The notes beneath the pieces are model-generated. The model saw nothing but the letters and a program-made list of their open reading frames with translations. It was not told the origin of the DNA and made no database searches. Shown here one piece after another: positions 1-7,712 of a stretch of DNA of 22,845 nt (positions within the stretch are counted from its first letter, which is position 1; each line of letters begins with the position of its first letter). The position numbers were made by a program, and so were the translations under genes. The stretch is from contig PAZT01000043.1 in the NCBI GenBank assembly GCA_002716165.1, positions 1 through 22,845 of the forward strand, written 5' to 3'. The stretch comes from Deltaproteobacteria bacterium. GTDB taxonomy: Bacteria > SAR324 > NAC60-12.

Positions 1-68
1 AATGCAAGAAGGGAAATTATACCAAGTATGATCCCCCAGACAGCCCAGAACTTAAATGAATTCAACAT
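1..68 (-). CDS. N-terminal fragment of an unidentified membrane protein (cut by window edge)
   Basis: An open frame starts with ATG at 66-68 and stays open to the window edge, giving 22 codons. The residues begin MLNSFKFWAVW and continue as an unbroken hydrophobic run (GIILGIISLLA), which looks like a signal anchor or first transmembrane helix. It lies 30 bases downstream of the malic enzyme stop on the same strand, so it may be the next gene of that operon. No Shine-Dalgarno sequence is visible before the ATG. Too little is present to name a family, and a chance open frame of this length cannot be excluded. Confidence 0.45.
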   Translation of the reverse strand, partial: MLNSFKFWAVWGIILGIISLLA

Positions 69-98
69 ATTGAATAAAGTTAAAAATCTAGTAAAAAA

Positions 99-1523
99 CT
101 ATTTACTTTGCTTACGTTTTGCTACTCCAGTTTTATAAGCAGCAGCCTGAACAGATTCTGAAATTTTTTTTGCTACAGTAGTATCGAAAACGCTGGGGAT
201 TATATAGTCTGCATTTAGATGTTCTTCATCAACCACACCAGCAATTGCAAATGCTGCAGCTAATTTCATTTCTTCATTAATTGTATTTGAACGACAGTCC
301 AGTGCACCACGAAAAATTCCTGGGAAACATAGCACATTATTGATTTGGTTTGGGTAATCACTTCGGCCAGTTGCCATTACGCCTGCAAAAGGCAAAGCTT
401 CTTCTGGACTAATTTCAGGATTAGGGTTTGACATTGCAAAGATAATTGGATTTTTAGCCATACTTTTAACTTCATTCTGGCTAATTATATTTGGGGCAGA
501 AACTCCTAAAAATACATCAGCACCAGTAATCACCTTTTTTAGATCTCCACATACTCTTTCTGGATTTGAGTTTTCTGCAAGCCAGTTTTTACTTGAATTT
601 AGATTTTTACGTTTAGTATGAATAGCACCTAGGCTGTCGCAAACAATAATATTTTTCACACCAAGATGCATAATCATTTTTGTACAGGCAATTCCTGCAG
701 CACCCGCTCCAGAAACAATGACTTTAATCTTTTTAAAATTTTTGCCGACCACTTTGAGGGCATTAATTAGAGCAGCTGTTGTAACTACTGCCGTTCCATG
801 CTGATCATCATGAAAAACTGGTATTTCAAGTTCATTTCTTAGTCGTTGCTCTATTTCAAAACACCGTGGTGCAGAAATATCTTCAAGATTTATCCCTCCA
901 AATCCAGGCGCAATACCTTTCACAATTCTTATAATTTCCTCTGTTTCTTTAGTGTCTAGACAGATAGGCCACGCGTCAATGTCAGCAAATTCTTTAAAGA
1001 GCATTGCCTTCCCCTCCATAACAGGCATTGCGGCTTTGGGGCCTATATCTCCAAGTCCCAATACAGCAGTACCATCAGTCACAACAGCAACAGTATTTCC
1101 TTTAGTAGTTAATTTATATGCATCTTCAGGATCTTGATTAATTTCCATACAAATTTTTGCAACTCCGGGAGTGTATGCCATTGAAAGGTCGTCGCGGGTT
1201 TTTACTGGAATACGGTTGCGTATACTTATTTTTCCACCTAAATGAACTAGAAATGTACGGTCAGAAAAATTTACAAATTCTACTCCAGGCGTTTTTTTGA
1301 TGGATTCAACAATATTATCACCGTGATTTTGATCATTAGTAAAAATACTAATGTCTCTAACAAGAACACCGTTTTCTGGTCCTACCAAATCAATAGCACC
1401 AACTATACCCCCCATTTCAGAAATTACGCGATTAACTCTTGCTAACATCCCCACTTTATTATCTATTTTAAGACGTACAATTATACTGTTACTAGCATTG
1501 AATTGTGGTTGGCTTACTGTCAT
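99..1523 (-). CDS. NAD(P)-dependent malic enzyme with N-terminal ACT domain
   Basis: Oxidative decarboxylation of malate to pyruvate with reduction of NAD(P)+, in the cytoplasm, linking the TCA cycle to pyruvate. The 474-residue protein has an ACT-like ligand-binding domain at about 13-90, then the malic enzyme N domain: the catalytic tyrosine in AYTPGV (Tyr117), the GLGDIG stretch (156-161), the catalytic lysine in EGKAMLFK (Lys172), metal ligands in LEDIS (Glu214/Asp215) and FHDDQHGTA (237-245). The Rossmann domain follows with GAGAAG at 272-277. There is no phosphotransacetylase domain, so it is the short bacterial type. It starts 3 bases after proB stops and is surely co-transcribed with it. 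The ACT domain suggests allosteric control by a small ligand, perhaps an amino acid. NAD versus NADP preference cannot be read by eye. Confidence 0.93.
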   Translation of the reverse strand: MTVSQPQFNASNSIIVRLKIDNKVGMLARVNRVISEMGGIVGAIDLVGPENGVLVRDISIFTNDQNHGDNIVESIKKTPGVEFVNFSDRTFLVHLGGKISIRNRIPVKTRDDLSMAYTPGVAKICMEINQDPEDAYKLTTKGNTVAVVTDGTAVLGLGDIGPKAAMPVMEGKAMLFKEFADIDAWPICLDTKETEEIIRIVKGIAPGFGGINLEDISAPRCFEIEQRLRNELEIPVFHDDQHGTAVVTTAALINALKVVGKNFKKIKVIVSGAGAAGIACTKMIMHLGVKNIIVCDSLGAIHTKRKNLNSSKNWLAENSNPERVCGDLKKVITGADVFLGVSAPNIISQNEVKSMAKNPIIFAMSNPNPEISPEEALPFAGVMATGRSDYPNQINNVLCFPGIFRGALDCRSNTINEEMKLAAAFAIAGVVDEEHLNADYIIPSVFDTTVAKKISESVQAAAYKTGVAKRKQSK

Positions 1524-1526
1524 GAT

Positions 1527-2648
1527 TTACTCCAGAAATAAATGATTGCGATGAATTACTGGTTTACCAGATCGAGGTTTTTTTTTAGCATTTTTCAAAT
1601 TTCGCTCCTTGATGTGAGAGCGTAGCACTTTTGCAGAACAATCTGTTCTTCCAACTCCAAGCTTAATACCTTCCATGCTATGTATTTCCACAAGATCTTT
1701 GTCTTCAAATTGTCCTTCTACACTCGCAACACCTCTAGCTAACAAACTTTTTTTATTTTTAAGTAGAGCTTGTTCTGCACCTTTGTCAATTATCAAAGTT
1801 CCCTTGTTTAACGCACCTGCTGCGAGCCATTTTTGGTAACTGCGAATTTTTCTGCCATACGCCACAAAATGTGTGCCTAAGGGTTTTCCTTCCAAAATTT
1901 CTAACACACCTGCAGGAAATTTGCCGTCAATTATATATGTATCGATACCAAAAGACATTGCCATTCCTGCAGAACGGACTTTGCTTTCCATACCTCCTTT
2001 TCCACCTGCAGAGGTAAATGGCATACAATGCTGTATAATTTCCTCTGTGAGTTTTTCTACTTTTGTTATAACTTTTGACCGTTTACCTTTTGTAGTTTCT
2101 TCTTCCTTAAGCAAACCTGGTGCAACTGTAAGAAAAAATAACTGATCTGCTCCAATCAGTGTTGCAAGGTAGACAGCCAGAATGTCATTGTCTCCAAAGT
2201 TTAGTTCTAATTCTTCGGTTGCCACAACATCATTTTCATTCACTATTGGAACGATCCTATATTTGAGTAAATTTTCGAGAGTATTTCTAATATTTAGGTA
2301 AGACTTCCGAAGACCAAAATCTCCACGTGTTAGCAAAATTTGAGCAACAGTAGTTTTATGTTTCTTGAAATAATCTGAATATATCTGAATCAGTTTAGCT
2401 TGTCCTACTGAAGCTAAAATTTGATGAGAGATAATAGTGTTCCTAGATTCATCTACAGAACATAATTCCCTTCCTGCTCCTACCGATCCGGAACTAACCA
2501 GCAAGACTTCATGACCACTTCTTCTGATATTAGCAATTTGAGAAGTCAGTTCATTGATAAGATTATAATCCAGTTTGCCATTAGTGTGTTGCAGAACATT
2601 TGTACCAATTTTTATTACTATACGTTTCAATGAATCTTTTTTTAACAT
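1527..2648 (-). CDS. proB: Glutamate 5-kinase with C-terminal PUA domain
   Basis: First step of proline synthesis: ATP-dependent phosphorylation of glutamate to glutamyl-5-phosphate. The 373 residues match the usual two-domain length. The amino acid kinase domain shows IVIKIGTNVL (10-19, Lys13), the SSGS loop (52-55), NENDVV (137-142), GDND (152-155) and GGKGGMESK (215-223). A PUA domain spans roughly 277-365, as in E. coli ProB. The ATG at 2646-2648 is preceded by AAGGGA with 8-base spacing, supporting this start. The upstream spacer carries a candidate promoter flanked by an inverted repeat. The usual partner proA is not next to it; instead the malic enzyme gene follows 3 bases later. Feedback inhibition by proline is known for the family. 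Confidence 0.95.
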   Translation of the reverse strand: MLKKDSLKRIVIKIGTNVLQHTNGKLDYNLINELTSQIANIRRSGHEVLLVSSGSVGAGRELCSVDESRNTIISHQILASVGQAKLIQIYSDYFKKHKTTVAQILLTRGDFGLRKSYLNIRNTLENLLKYRIVPIVNENDVVATEELELNFGDNDILAVYLATLIGADQLFFLTVAPGLLKEEETTKGKRSKVITKVEKLTEEIIQHCMPFTSAGGKGGMESKVRSAGMAMSFGIDTYIIDGKFPAGVLEILEGKPLGTHFVAYGRKIRSYQKWLAAGALNKGTLIIDKGAEQALLKNKKSLLARGVASVEGQFEDKDLVEIHSMEGIKLGVGRTDCSAKVLRSHIKERNLKNAKKKPRSGKPVIHRNHLFLE

Positions 2649-2707
2649 TTATTAAATCCCTTCATCATTTTTTAGTAAAATCTTTTTCATGATGGAAATA
2701 TTGTTTG

Positions 2708-2736
2708 ATTTTACCTGCTAAGTTTATGGTATTCAA
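2708..2736 (-). promoter_or_regulatory. Candidate sigma70-type promoter of proB
   Basis: Read on the minus strand, TTGAAT (plus 2731-2736; 4 of 6 to the -35 consensus) and TAAAAT (plus 2708-2713; 5 of 6 to the -10 consensus) are separated by exactly 17 bases. The -10 box lies about 60 bases before the proB ATG. The surroundings are AT-rich, so chance matches are likely, but spacing and position are good. Confidence 0.5.
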
Positions 2737-2757
2737 TATTAGATTATTTCTTAGCAG
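2715..2757. repeat. Perfect 8-bp inverted repeat around the proB -35 box
   Basis: CTGCTAAG at 2715-2722 is the exact reverse complement of CTTAGCAG at 2750-2757, with 27 bases between and 35 bases centre to centre. One arm sits in the spacer of the candidate proB promoter and the other just upstream of its -35 box. That placement fits a bipartite operator better than an RNA hairpin, since the region would lie upstream of the transcript start. No U-tract follows the right arm on either strand, arguing against a terminator. Confidence 0.5.
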
Positions 2758-2802
2758 AAAAAAATAATCAATGAAAGCATATTTTTTAAGAATTAAAAAA
2801 GG

Positions 2803-2843
2803 AAAAAAAAGATCTTCAATTCCGGTATTTTATTGAATCCGGA
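2803..2843 (-). terminator. Weak candidate terminator after secG
   Basis: On the minus strand, 25 bases after the secG stop, TCCGG (plus 2839-2843) pairs with CCGGA (plus 2821-2825) across a 13-base loop, with flanking A-T pairs possible. A run of eight T on the minus strand lies at plus 2803-2810, ten bases past the stem. The short stem and the gap before the T run make it a poor match to an ideal intrinsic terminator. Confidence 0.3.
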
Positions 2844-2868
2844 TTTTAGGATGGTATATACAGTAGTT

Positions 2869-3261
2869 TTATTTATCTGATGATGTTTCGATTGGTGGTG
2901 CTATTTTCTGTTCCAGTTCAGCTTGAGGTATATTTTTGGGTTCTTCATTAATTATTTCTTCAGGAAGCTGCATCTGCTCTGTCGTTCTATTTGGGGTTGA
3001 AACAGGTTTTAAGTCACGTACTACCGAATCACGCGCAGTTTCAGAAGAAAGATAAGCTAATGTGAGAGAAGTTAGCATAAATACAACTGCTACACCAGTA
3101 GTAATTTTACCTATACCGGTCATGCTTCCCCTGACTGAGTTAGCCTGTCCAACACTGCCAAATGCTGCGCCAAGTTCTGCTCCCCTTCCTGACTGCAATA
3201 GGACAAAAAAGATTATAGAAATACACGCAATAACGTGAATGACCAAAAGTAATTCAAACAT
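2869..3261 (-). CDS. secG: Protein translocase subunit SecG
   Basis: Auxiliary subunit of the SecYEG inner-membrane channel. The 130 residues begin with a hydrophobic helix (about 1-22), then the characteristic conserved loop with LLQSGRGAELGAAFG (about 21-35) and GSMTGIGKIT, then a second helix (about 52-70). The C-terminal 60 residues are polar, proline- and glutamate-rich, and look disordered; such tails of variable length are common in SecG. It follows tpiA by 20 bases on the same strand. The tpiA-secG order is widespread in proteobacteria and other phyla and supports both calls. Confidence 0.93.
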   Translation of the reverse strand: MFELLLVIHVIACISIIFFVLLQSGRGAELGAAFGSVGQANSVRGSMTGIGKITTGVAVVFMLTSLTLAYLSSETARDSVVRDLKPVSTPNRTTEQMQLPEEIINEEPKNIPQAELEQKIAPPIETSSDK

Positions 3262-3281
3262 AGATGATATAAAAGTAAATT

Positions 3282-4037
3282 TTAATTAAATTCAGTAGCA
3301 ACAATTTGTGTAAAATCATCTGTTATTAGGCTAGCCCCTCCGACAAGGGCTCCATCAATTTCTGACATAGAAAGTAATGATTTTGTGTTTTCAACATTTA
3401 CACTGCCTCCGTACAGAATTTGAAAATTATCGGCAATTTCTTTTCCAGCTAGTGATTTAATCTCTTTTCTGATTATGGTATGCATAAAATTGGCTTGTTC
3501 TGGAGATGCAGTCTTACCAGTTCCAATGGCCCAAATGGGCTCGTATGCAACAACACATCGTCTTTGATCTTCTATACTAAGTCCCGCTAAACCATTTCTT
3601 AGTTGAGTTAAGACAGTCTTTTCATGGGTGCCTGAATCCCTTTGTTCAAGAGATTCACCAATACACAGGATTGGTATAATTCCATGATCTATCAATGTTT
3701 CGATTTTACTTCGTATGAAATCATCTGATTCTTCAAAATGAATCCTGCGCTCTGAATGACCTATAATGCACCACTTAACCCCAAACTCTTTTAACAATTT
3801 TACTGATGTTTCTCCAGTGTATGCCCCAGATAATTCGCTATGAACATTTTGTGCACCAATCTCAATCCCTGTACCTTCAACAGCATTTTTTAATGATGAC
3901 AGAAGGACATTAGGCGGGCATATTACTACTTTACAAGTTGTATTACTCATACATGGTACGAGGACATCCAGCATTTTTTCAATCAGATAGACTGAGCCAT
4001 TCATCTTCCAGTTTGCGGCAACCAGTTTGGCTCGCAT
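3282..4037 (-). CDS. tpiA: Triosephosphate isomerase
   Basis: Interconverts dihydroxyacetone phosphate and glyceraldehyde 3-phosphate in glycolysis and gluconeogenesis. The 251-residue TIM barrel has the full family length and all catalytic positions: Lys11 in AANWKMNG (7-14), His94 in IIGHSERR (91-98), Glu166 in AYEPIWAIGTGKTA (164-177, including the flexible loop 6), and the phosphate-binding LYGGSV (208-213) and ALVGGASL. The ATG start at 4035-4037 has no obvious Shine-Dalgarno sequence. It is first in a two-gene unit with secG and is divergent from the chorismate mutase gene across 195 bases. Confidence 0.96.
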   Translation of the reverse strand: MRAKLVAANWKMNGSVYLIEKMLDVLVPCMSNTTCKVVICPPNVLLSSLKNAVEGTGIEIGAQNVHSELSGAYTGETSVKLLKEFGVKWCIIGHSERRIHFEESDDFIRSKIETLIDHGIIPILCIGESLEQRDSGTHEKTVLTQLRNGLAGLSIEDQRRCVVAYEPIWAIGTGKTASPEQANFMHTIIRKEIKSLAGKEIADNFQILYGGSVNVENTKSLLSMSEIDGALVGGASLITDDFTQIVATEFN

Positions 4038-4232
4038 TTTTTATCTATATTAGAGTAAAAGTTTTTGTTATATATATATATTTAATGGTAAATGATTCAT
4101 ATAGTGAATTCAAGATTATTAAACAAAATGAACTTGATTAATCCTAGCTATTGTTTTTTTTTATCAATTTGTTACTTGTATCATGTATACTTTTTTTATA
4201 TGAATAAAGATGTAATTTTTGAAGGTTAAAGC
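4038..4232. other. Divergent intergenic region between tpiA and the chorismate mutase gene
   Basis: This 195-base AT-rich spacer must hold promoters for both directions. On plus, TATACT at 4186-4191 (5 of 6 to the -10 consensus) has TTATCA 19 bases upstream (4161-4166) as a poor -35 box. On minus, TTGAAT (plus 4108-4113) could serve as a -35 box for tpiA, but its 17-base-spaced -10, TACCAT, is weak. A short TA dinucleotide run of six units lies at 4069-4080. No gene or stable hairpin is seen. Confidence 0.4.
4221..4225 (+). promoter_or_regulatory. Ribosome binding site supporting a GTG start
   Basis: GAAGG is followed by 7 bases and then GTG at 4233, the start used for the chorismate mutase. 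A competing site exists: AAGAAGGA at 4246-4253 lies 6 bases before an in-frame TTG at 4260, which would remove nine residues upstream of the conserved domain. Either start leaves the domain intact. Confidence 0.5.
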
Positions 4233-4517
4233 GTGTGTAGAAATCAAGAAGGAAAATCTTTGGAAAATCTTAGATCGCTTATAGATGAACTTGACAGTGA
4301 GTTGTTAAAATTACTCAATAAGCGTGCTAAATATGTGATTAAAATTGGTAAAATCAAACAGAAAGAAAAAAAAGATGTTTTAGTCCCTCAAAGAGAAAAG
4401 TTATTACTGGAACGTTTAACTTCAATCAATGAAGGTCCTATGACAGATTCCATGGTGATGATCCTTTTTCAGCAAATTATAGATACACTTAAAGACCTTC
4501 AAAAGCAGAAAATATAA
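4233..4517 (+). CDS. Stand-alone AroQ-class chorismate mutase
   Basis: Converts chorismate to prephenate for phenylalanine and tyrosine synthesis. The 94 residues are an all-helical AroQ domain with the expected charged residues: Arg14 in LRSLIDELD, Arg31 in LLNKRAKYV, Lys42 in GKIK, and Arg54/Glu55 in VPQREKLLLERL. The tail TSINEGPMTDSMV resembles the mutase domain of proteobacterial P-proteins (PheA), but the frame stops without any prephenate dehydratase domain. The start is GTG (or TTG at 4260). It is the only plus-strand gene here, divergent from tpiA and convergent with the FKBP gene, whose stop is 27 bases away. It may be a free-standing relative of PheA's mutase domain; a dehydratase would have to be encoded elsewhere. 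Confidence 0.88.
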   Translation: MCRNQEGKSLENLRSLIDELDSELLKLLNKRAKYVIKIGKIKQKEKKDVLVPQREKLLLERLTSINEGPMTDSMVMILFQQIIDTLKDLQKQKI

Positions 4518-4544
4518 CTACAAAATTTTAAAAAATTTAAGATT

Positions 4545-5048
4545 TTATTGAATTTTAAGAAGTTCAACCTCAAAAATCAATGTAGAGTCAGGAGGGATTA
4601 CATTCCCAGCTCCTTTGCTCCCGTAACCCAAATCAGGGGGAATAATCAATTCCCACTTATCTCCTTCCTTCATCAGTTGTAGAGCTTCAGTCCATCCTAG
4701 AATCACTCCGTTAACAGCGAAAGATGCAGGCTGATTTCTCTTGTATGAACTGTCGAATTCTAACCCATTTGTAAGTTTTCCTAAATAGTGAACGGTGACT
4801 ACGCTTTTGGGTCCTGGACTATCATCACCTAATCCTTCATTCAGTATACGATACTTAAGGCCACTTGAGGTAGTGGTAAATTCTTCAGATGTTTGATTTG
4901 AATAATTTACCATTTGATTTGTAGATGATGAAGATGTAATGAGACTTGATTTTTTAGGAGACTCAATCTCTTTTTTATTGATTATGTAAAATGCTGCTAT
5001 TCCTACAAATACTGATATTATTAATAGGGTAATTCTAAAATTATTCAC
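4545..5048 (-). CDS. Membrane-anchored FKBP-type peptidyl-prolyl cis-trans isomerase
   Basis: Protein-folding catalyst acting on proline peptide bonds, probably in the periplasm. Residues 5-23 form an uncleaved-looking signal anchor, followed by a Ser/Thr-rich linker (about 30-62) and one FKBP domain (about 62-167). The pocket residues are present: Tyr88 in VHYLG, Phe98-Asp99 in GLEFDSS, Val115-Ile116 and Trp119 in VILGW, Tyr142 in LGYGS, and Phe159 in STLIFEVELL. The SGLKY start of the domain is typical of the FkpA/FklB/Mip group. No lipobox cysteine is present, so it is not a lipoprotein. It lies 64 bases after the AAA+ ATPase gene and may be the last gene of that run; it converges with the chorismate mutase. 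Confidence 0.92.
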   Translation of the reverse strand: MNNFRITLLIISVFVGIAAFYIINKKEIESPKKSSLITSSSSTNQMVNYSNQTSEEFTTTSSGLKYRILNEGLGDDSPGPKSVVTVHYLGKLTNGLEFDSSYKRNQPASFAVNGVILGWTEALQLMKEGDKWELIIPPDLGYGSKGAGNVIPPDSTLIFEVELLKIQ

Positions 5049-5112
5049 ATCTTATTATATAGTATTAAATTATTTATGCAGTCTTTTAATTGTATCCTAA
5101 TAATTACAGAAT

Positions 5113-6018
5113 TTATTCTAATGGAAGATCTTTAAATTCCAAATCTACCTTTTCAAAAAAATCTGTAAGAGAATCTTTTACATTAGTAATATCAATTTTA
5201 TCTTTAAAAATAATCCCAAGAGTAGCTTCAACCATTTTTGGATCGAGATGATTTTGATGCAGAGTAACTAATGATCTTGCCCAATCAAGTGTCTCTGCAA
5301 TTCCTGGGATTTTTTCAAGCTTTTGTGTTCTAACCAAACTCATAAAAATGCAAATCTGTTTTGCTAGTAGCAAATCACAATCGGGGACTTTACTTTTAAC
5401 TATAGCCAGTTCTTTTTCAAATTCAGGATAATCCAGCCATAAATAAAAACAGCGTCGTCGCACAGCATCAGAAAGTTCGCGTGTACGGTTACTAGTTAAA
5501 ATTACGTAAGGCGGTTTCTTTGCCTTTATGCTTCCAATTTCAGGTATTGTGATTTGCCATTCTGACAATATTTCTAGCAGGAAGCTTTCAAATTCTTCAT
5601 CAGACCTGTCCAATTCATCTATTAATAAAACAGGTGGTTTAGAATGAGTTATTGCTCTAAGTAAAGGCCTTTTCAACAAGAAAGATTCGCTAAAGATAGA
5701 ATTTTCACGTTCTTCCAGTGACTTATTACCTCCTTCTTCAAGCTTAATGTGGAGTAACTGGCGTTGATAATTCCATTCATATAATGCCATATTTGCATCA
5801 AGACCCTCATAGCATTGAAGCCTAATCAAATCAGTTTTAAGAGATTTTGCCATAACTTTAGCTATTTCAGTTTTACCTACTCCAGCAGGACCTTCAACCA
5901 ATAATGGTTTTTGTAGTTTTTTTGCAAGGTAAATGGACATTAGAATTTCTGAATCAGCTATATAATCCTGTTCTTCTAGCATTTTCAGTATTTTTTGGGA
6001 TTCTTTTTCGTACATCAT
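5113..6018 (-). CDS. MoxR-family AAA+ ATPase, CoxD-like
   Basis: AAA+ chaperone-type ATPase of the MoxR superfamily. The 301 residues contain Walker A GPAGVGKT (43-50), Walker B LLIDELD (131-137), sensor-1 TSN (175-177) and arginine-finger candidates Arg187-189. The stretch QCYEGLDANMALYEWNYQRQ (68-87) resembles, from memory, the CoxD subgroup needed to mature the active site of aerobic CO dehydrogenase. MoxR proteins usually work with a VWA-domain partner such as CoxE; none is seen here. Two ATG codons occur in a row at 6016-6018 and 6013-6015. The gene begins 3 bases after sufU ends, within a run with sufS, xdhC and a mocA-like gene, which supports a role in metallocofactor maturation. The CoxD assignment needs a phylogeny; general MoxR is safe. 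Confidence 0.85.
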   Translation of the reverse strand: MMYEKESQKILKMLEEQDYIADSEILMSIYLAKKLQKPLLVEGPAGVGKTEIAKVMAKSLKTDLIRLQCYEGLDANMALYEWNYQRQLLHIKLEEGGNKSLEERENSIFSESFLLKRPLLRAITHSKPPVLLIDELDRSDEEFESFLLEILSEWQITIPEIGSIKAKKPPYVILTSNRTRELSDAVRRRCFYLWLDYPEFEKELAIVKSKVPDCDLLLAKQICIFMSLVRTQKLEKIPGIAETLDWARSLVTLHQNHLDPKMVEATLGIIFKDKIDITNVKDSLTDFFEKVDLEFKDLPLE

Positions 6019-6021
6019 TTT

Positions 6022-6462
6022 TTATGTCTGAGTTTTACTTTTATCCTGATGGGCACACTTTTCTAGTGCATCCCACGCGAGTTTCATGCATTTAATGCGA
6101 CTGCGGTGGGATTTTAAAACTAGAAACGGACGTAAAGGTTCAACCATTTCAGATACATCTTCATTATCTTCCCGAAGATTTTCATCAAACAGTCGTCCTG
6201 TCTTAATAGCTTCTTTAAGACTTTTTTTGATTATCATCTCACTCATAATTGAAGCTGATGCTTGGCAGATCGAACATCCACGAACAATGGTTCTGCAATC
6301 CTTAATTAGCTCCCCCGAAAGGGCTAAAGTCATTTCCAGTTCGTCACCACAGAGAGGATTTTTCACAGTTGCACTTAATTCTGGATTTTTCAGGCGCCCA
6401 GAGTTTTTTGGGTGACGTGCATGTTCCAGTAGAATATCTCGATAAATTGTGTCTTTAGTCAT
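6022..6462 (-). CDS. sufU: SufU-type iron-sulfur scaffold / sulfur-transfer protein
   Basis: NifU_N-fold partner of SufS that accepts sulfur from the desulfurase. From the ATG at 6460-6462 it has 146 residues, the usual SufU length; a longer frame reaches a TTG at 6495 but overlaps sufS by 32 bases and has no support. The zinc/sulfur ligands are Cys38 and Asp40 in PLCGDE, Cys63 in RGCSICQAS, and Cys125 in IKCMKLAW; Cys66 is an extra cysteine in the second motif. A segment between the second and last ligand is longer than in IscU, as expected for SufU. It starts 1 base after the sufS stop, so translation is probably coupled. SufB, SufC and SufD are not in the window, so their genes lie elsewhere. 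Confidence 0.9.
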   Translation of the reverse strand: MTKDTIYRDILLEHARHPKNSGRLKNPELSATVKNPLCGDELEMTLALSGELIKDCRTIVRGCSICQASASIMSEMIIKKSLKEAIKTGRLFDENLREDNEDVSEMVEPLRPFLVLKSHRSRIKCMKLAWDALEKCAHQDKSKTQT

Positions 6463-6463
6463 T

Positions 6464-7699
6464 TCAATGCAAAAAAATCTCTCTGGCTTGATCAAGTGCT
6501 AAGAACATCCGATCGATTTCAGAAGAATCGTTATATATTCCAAAACTCATGCGGACTGTCGCTGAAACGCCGAGCTTATCATGTAAAACTTGTGTACAGT
6601 GATGACCTGCGCGAAGAGCAATTCCACTTTCATCTAGAACCTGTGCTACATCATGAGAATGAACGTTTTTTAGATTGAAAGAAACTACACCTGTTCTGTT
6701 TTGAATTTCGCTTGGACCATAAAGCTCCAAGTCAGGGAATTTAGTTAACTGATTTAGCGCATGCTCTGTTAGTTCGTTATCATGCTTCTCTAACTCCTCA
6801 ATTCCGTAATATGCTATATATTCCAAAGCAGCTTTGAGTCCTGGGACTTGACCAATAGGAGGGGTGCCAGCCTCAAATTTATGTGGTGGAACCGCCCAAT
6901 TTGATTCATGCTTTCCAACATGACTAATCATTCCGCCACCTACCTGATAAGGAATCATTTCCTCCAGTCTTTGTTTTTTGGCGTAAAGTATTCCAATTCC
7001 TGTGGGGCCATATACTTTGTGTCCGGAAAAGGCAAGAAAATCGCAGTCCCATTCGGCAACTCTTGTGGGCATACGTGAAACAGCCTGAGCTGAATCAACA
7101 AGCACGGGGACTCCATGGCGGTGGGCAATTTCAGTTATTTGTTCAACAGGATTTATACTTCCTAAAACGTTGGAAACCATTGTAAAAGTCAATAATTTCA
7201 CAGGTTTTGCTAGTAATTCTTCAAGCATTCCCATATCAAGCATTCCGTCCGGGGTGACTGGCCAATAAACCAACTCTATTCCGAATGATTGTGCAGCTAA
7301 TTGCCATGGTACAATATTAGAATGATGTTCCATTTCAGTTAGAATAATTCTGTCTCCTCTCTTAAAATTTTTCTCCCCCCATGCTGAAGCTACTAAGTTG
7401 ATCGATTCTGTGGTTCCGCTTGTAAAAATAATTGTTTCAGGGTCTTTGGCACCAATAAAATTTGCAACAGTATCTCTGCCAGATTCGTAAATTTCTGTAG
7501 CTTCCTCAGCTAGGGTGTATAAGCCCCTGCTGACATTACTATTGTGATTTTCATAAAAGTTTGTGATTGCATCTATCACTATTTTAGGCTTTTGAGTAGT
7601 TGCAGCGTTATCTAGGAATGCTAGAGGATAGCCGTTTACTTCACGTTTGAGAATGGGAAAATCCTTACGAGCTTTCGAAATTAAAGGATGAATATTCAT
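6464..7699 (-). CDS. sufS: Cysteine desulfurase, SufS (group II)
   Basis: PLP enzyme that removes sulfur from cysteine as an enzyme-bound persulfide. The 411 residues match SufS length. Key positions: PLP lysine Lys228 in FSGHKVYGPTGIG, the cofactor-ring histidine in EMEHHSN (His125/126), Asp202 in VDSAQ, and the nucleophile Cys368 in RAGHHCTQ, the short group II active-site loop. SufU follows immediately, pointing to the SufS-SufU system. Upstream, 13 bases away, is xdhC. In Rhodobacter capsulatus a NifS-like desulfurase sulfurates the molybdenum cofactor on XdhC, so a second role in cofactor sulfuration is a reasonable inference from position, not shown by sequence. Confidence 0.95.
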   Translation of the reverse strand: MNIHPLISKARKDFPILKREVNGYPLAFLDNAATTQKPKIVIDAITNFYENHNSNVSRGLYTLAEEATEIYESGRDTVANFIGAKDPETIIFTSGTTESINLVASAWGEKNFKRGDRIILTEMEHHSNIVPWQLAAQSFGIELVYWPVTPDGMLDMGMLEELLAKPVKLLTFTMVSNVLGSINPVEQITEIAHRHGVPVLVDSAQAVSRMPTRVAEWDCDFLAFSGHKVYGPTGIGILYAKKQRLEEMIPYQVGGGMISHVGKHESNWAVPPHKFEAGTPPIGQVPGLKAALEYIAYYGIEELEKHDNELTEHALNQLTKFPDLELYGPSEIQNRTGVVSFNLKNVHSHDVAQVLDESGIALRAGHHCTQVLHDKLGVSATVRMSFGIYNDSSEIDRMFLALDQAREIFLH

Positions 7700-7712
7700 T
7701 AGGGCGATTGAA

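Noticed and set aside
4069..4080. TA dinucleotide run as a possible microsatellite or phase-variable promoter
   Set aside because: Only six units in very AT-rich spacer; too short to claim slippage control without population data.
3938..4141. 67-codon plus-strand frame across the tpiA start and the divergent spacer
   Set aside because: Half of it is antisense to tpiA and the rest is AT-rich spacer; composition does not look coding.
6086..6415. 109-codon plus-strand frame opposite sufU
   Set aside because: It is explained by the complement of the sufU coding sequence and shows no recognisable protein features.
6463..6495. N-terminal extension of sufU to a TTG codon
   Set aside because: It would overlap sufS by 32 bases and adds 11 residues absent from the family; the ATG at 6460-6462 gives the usual length.
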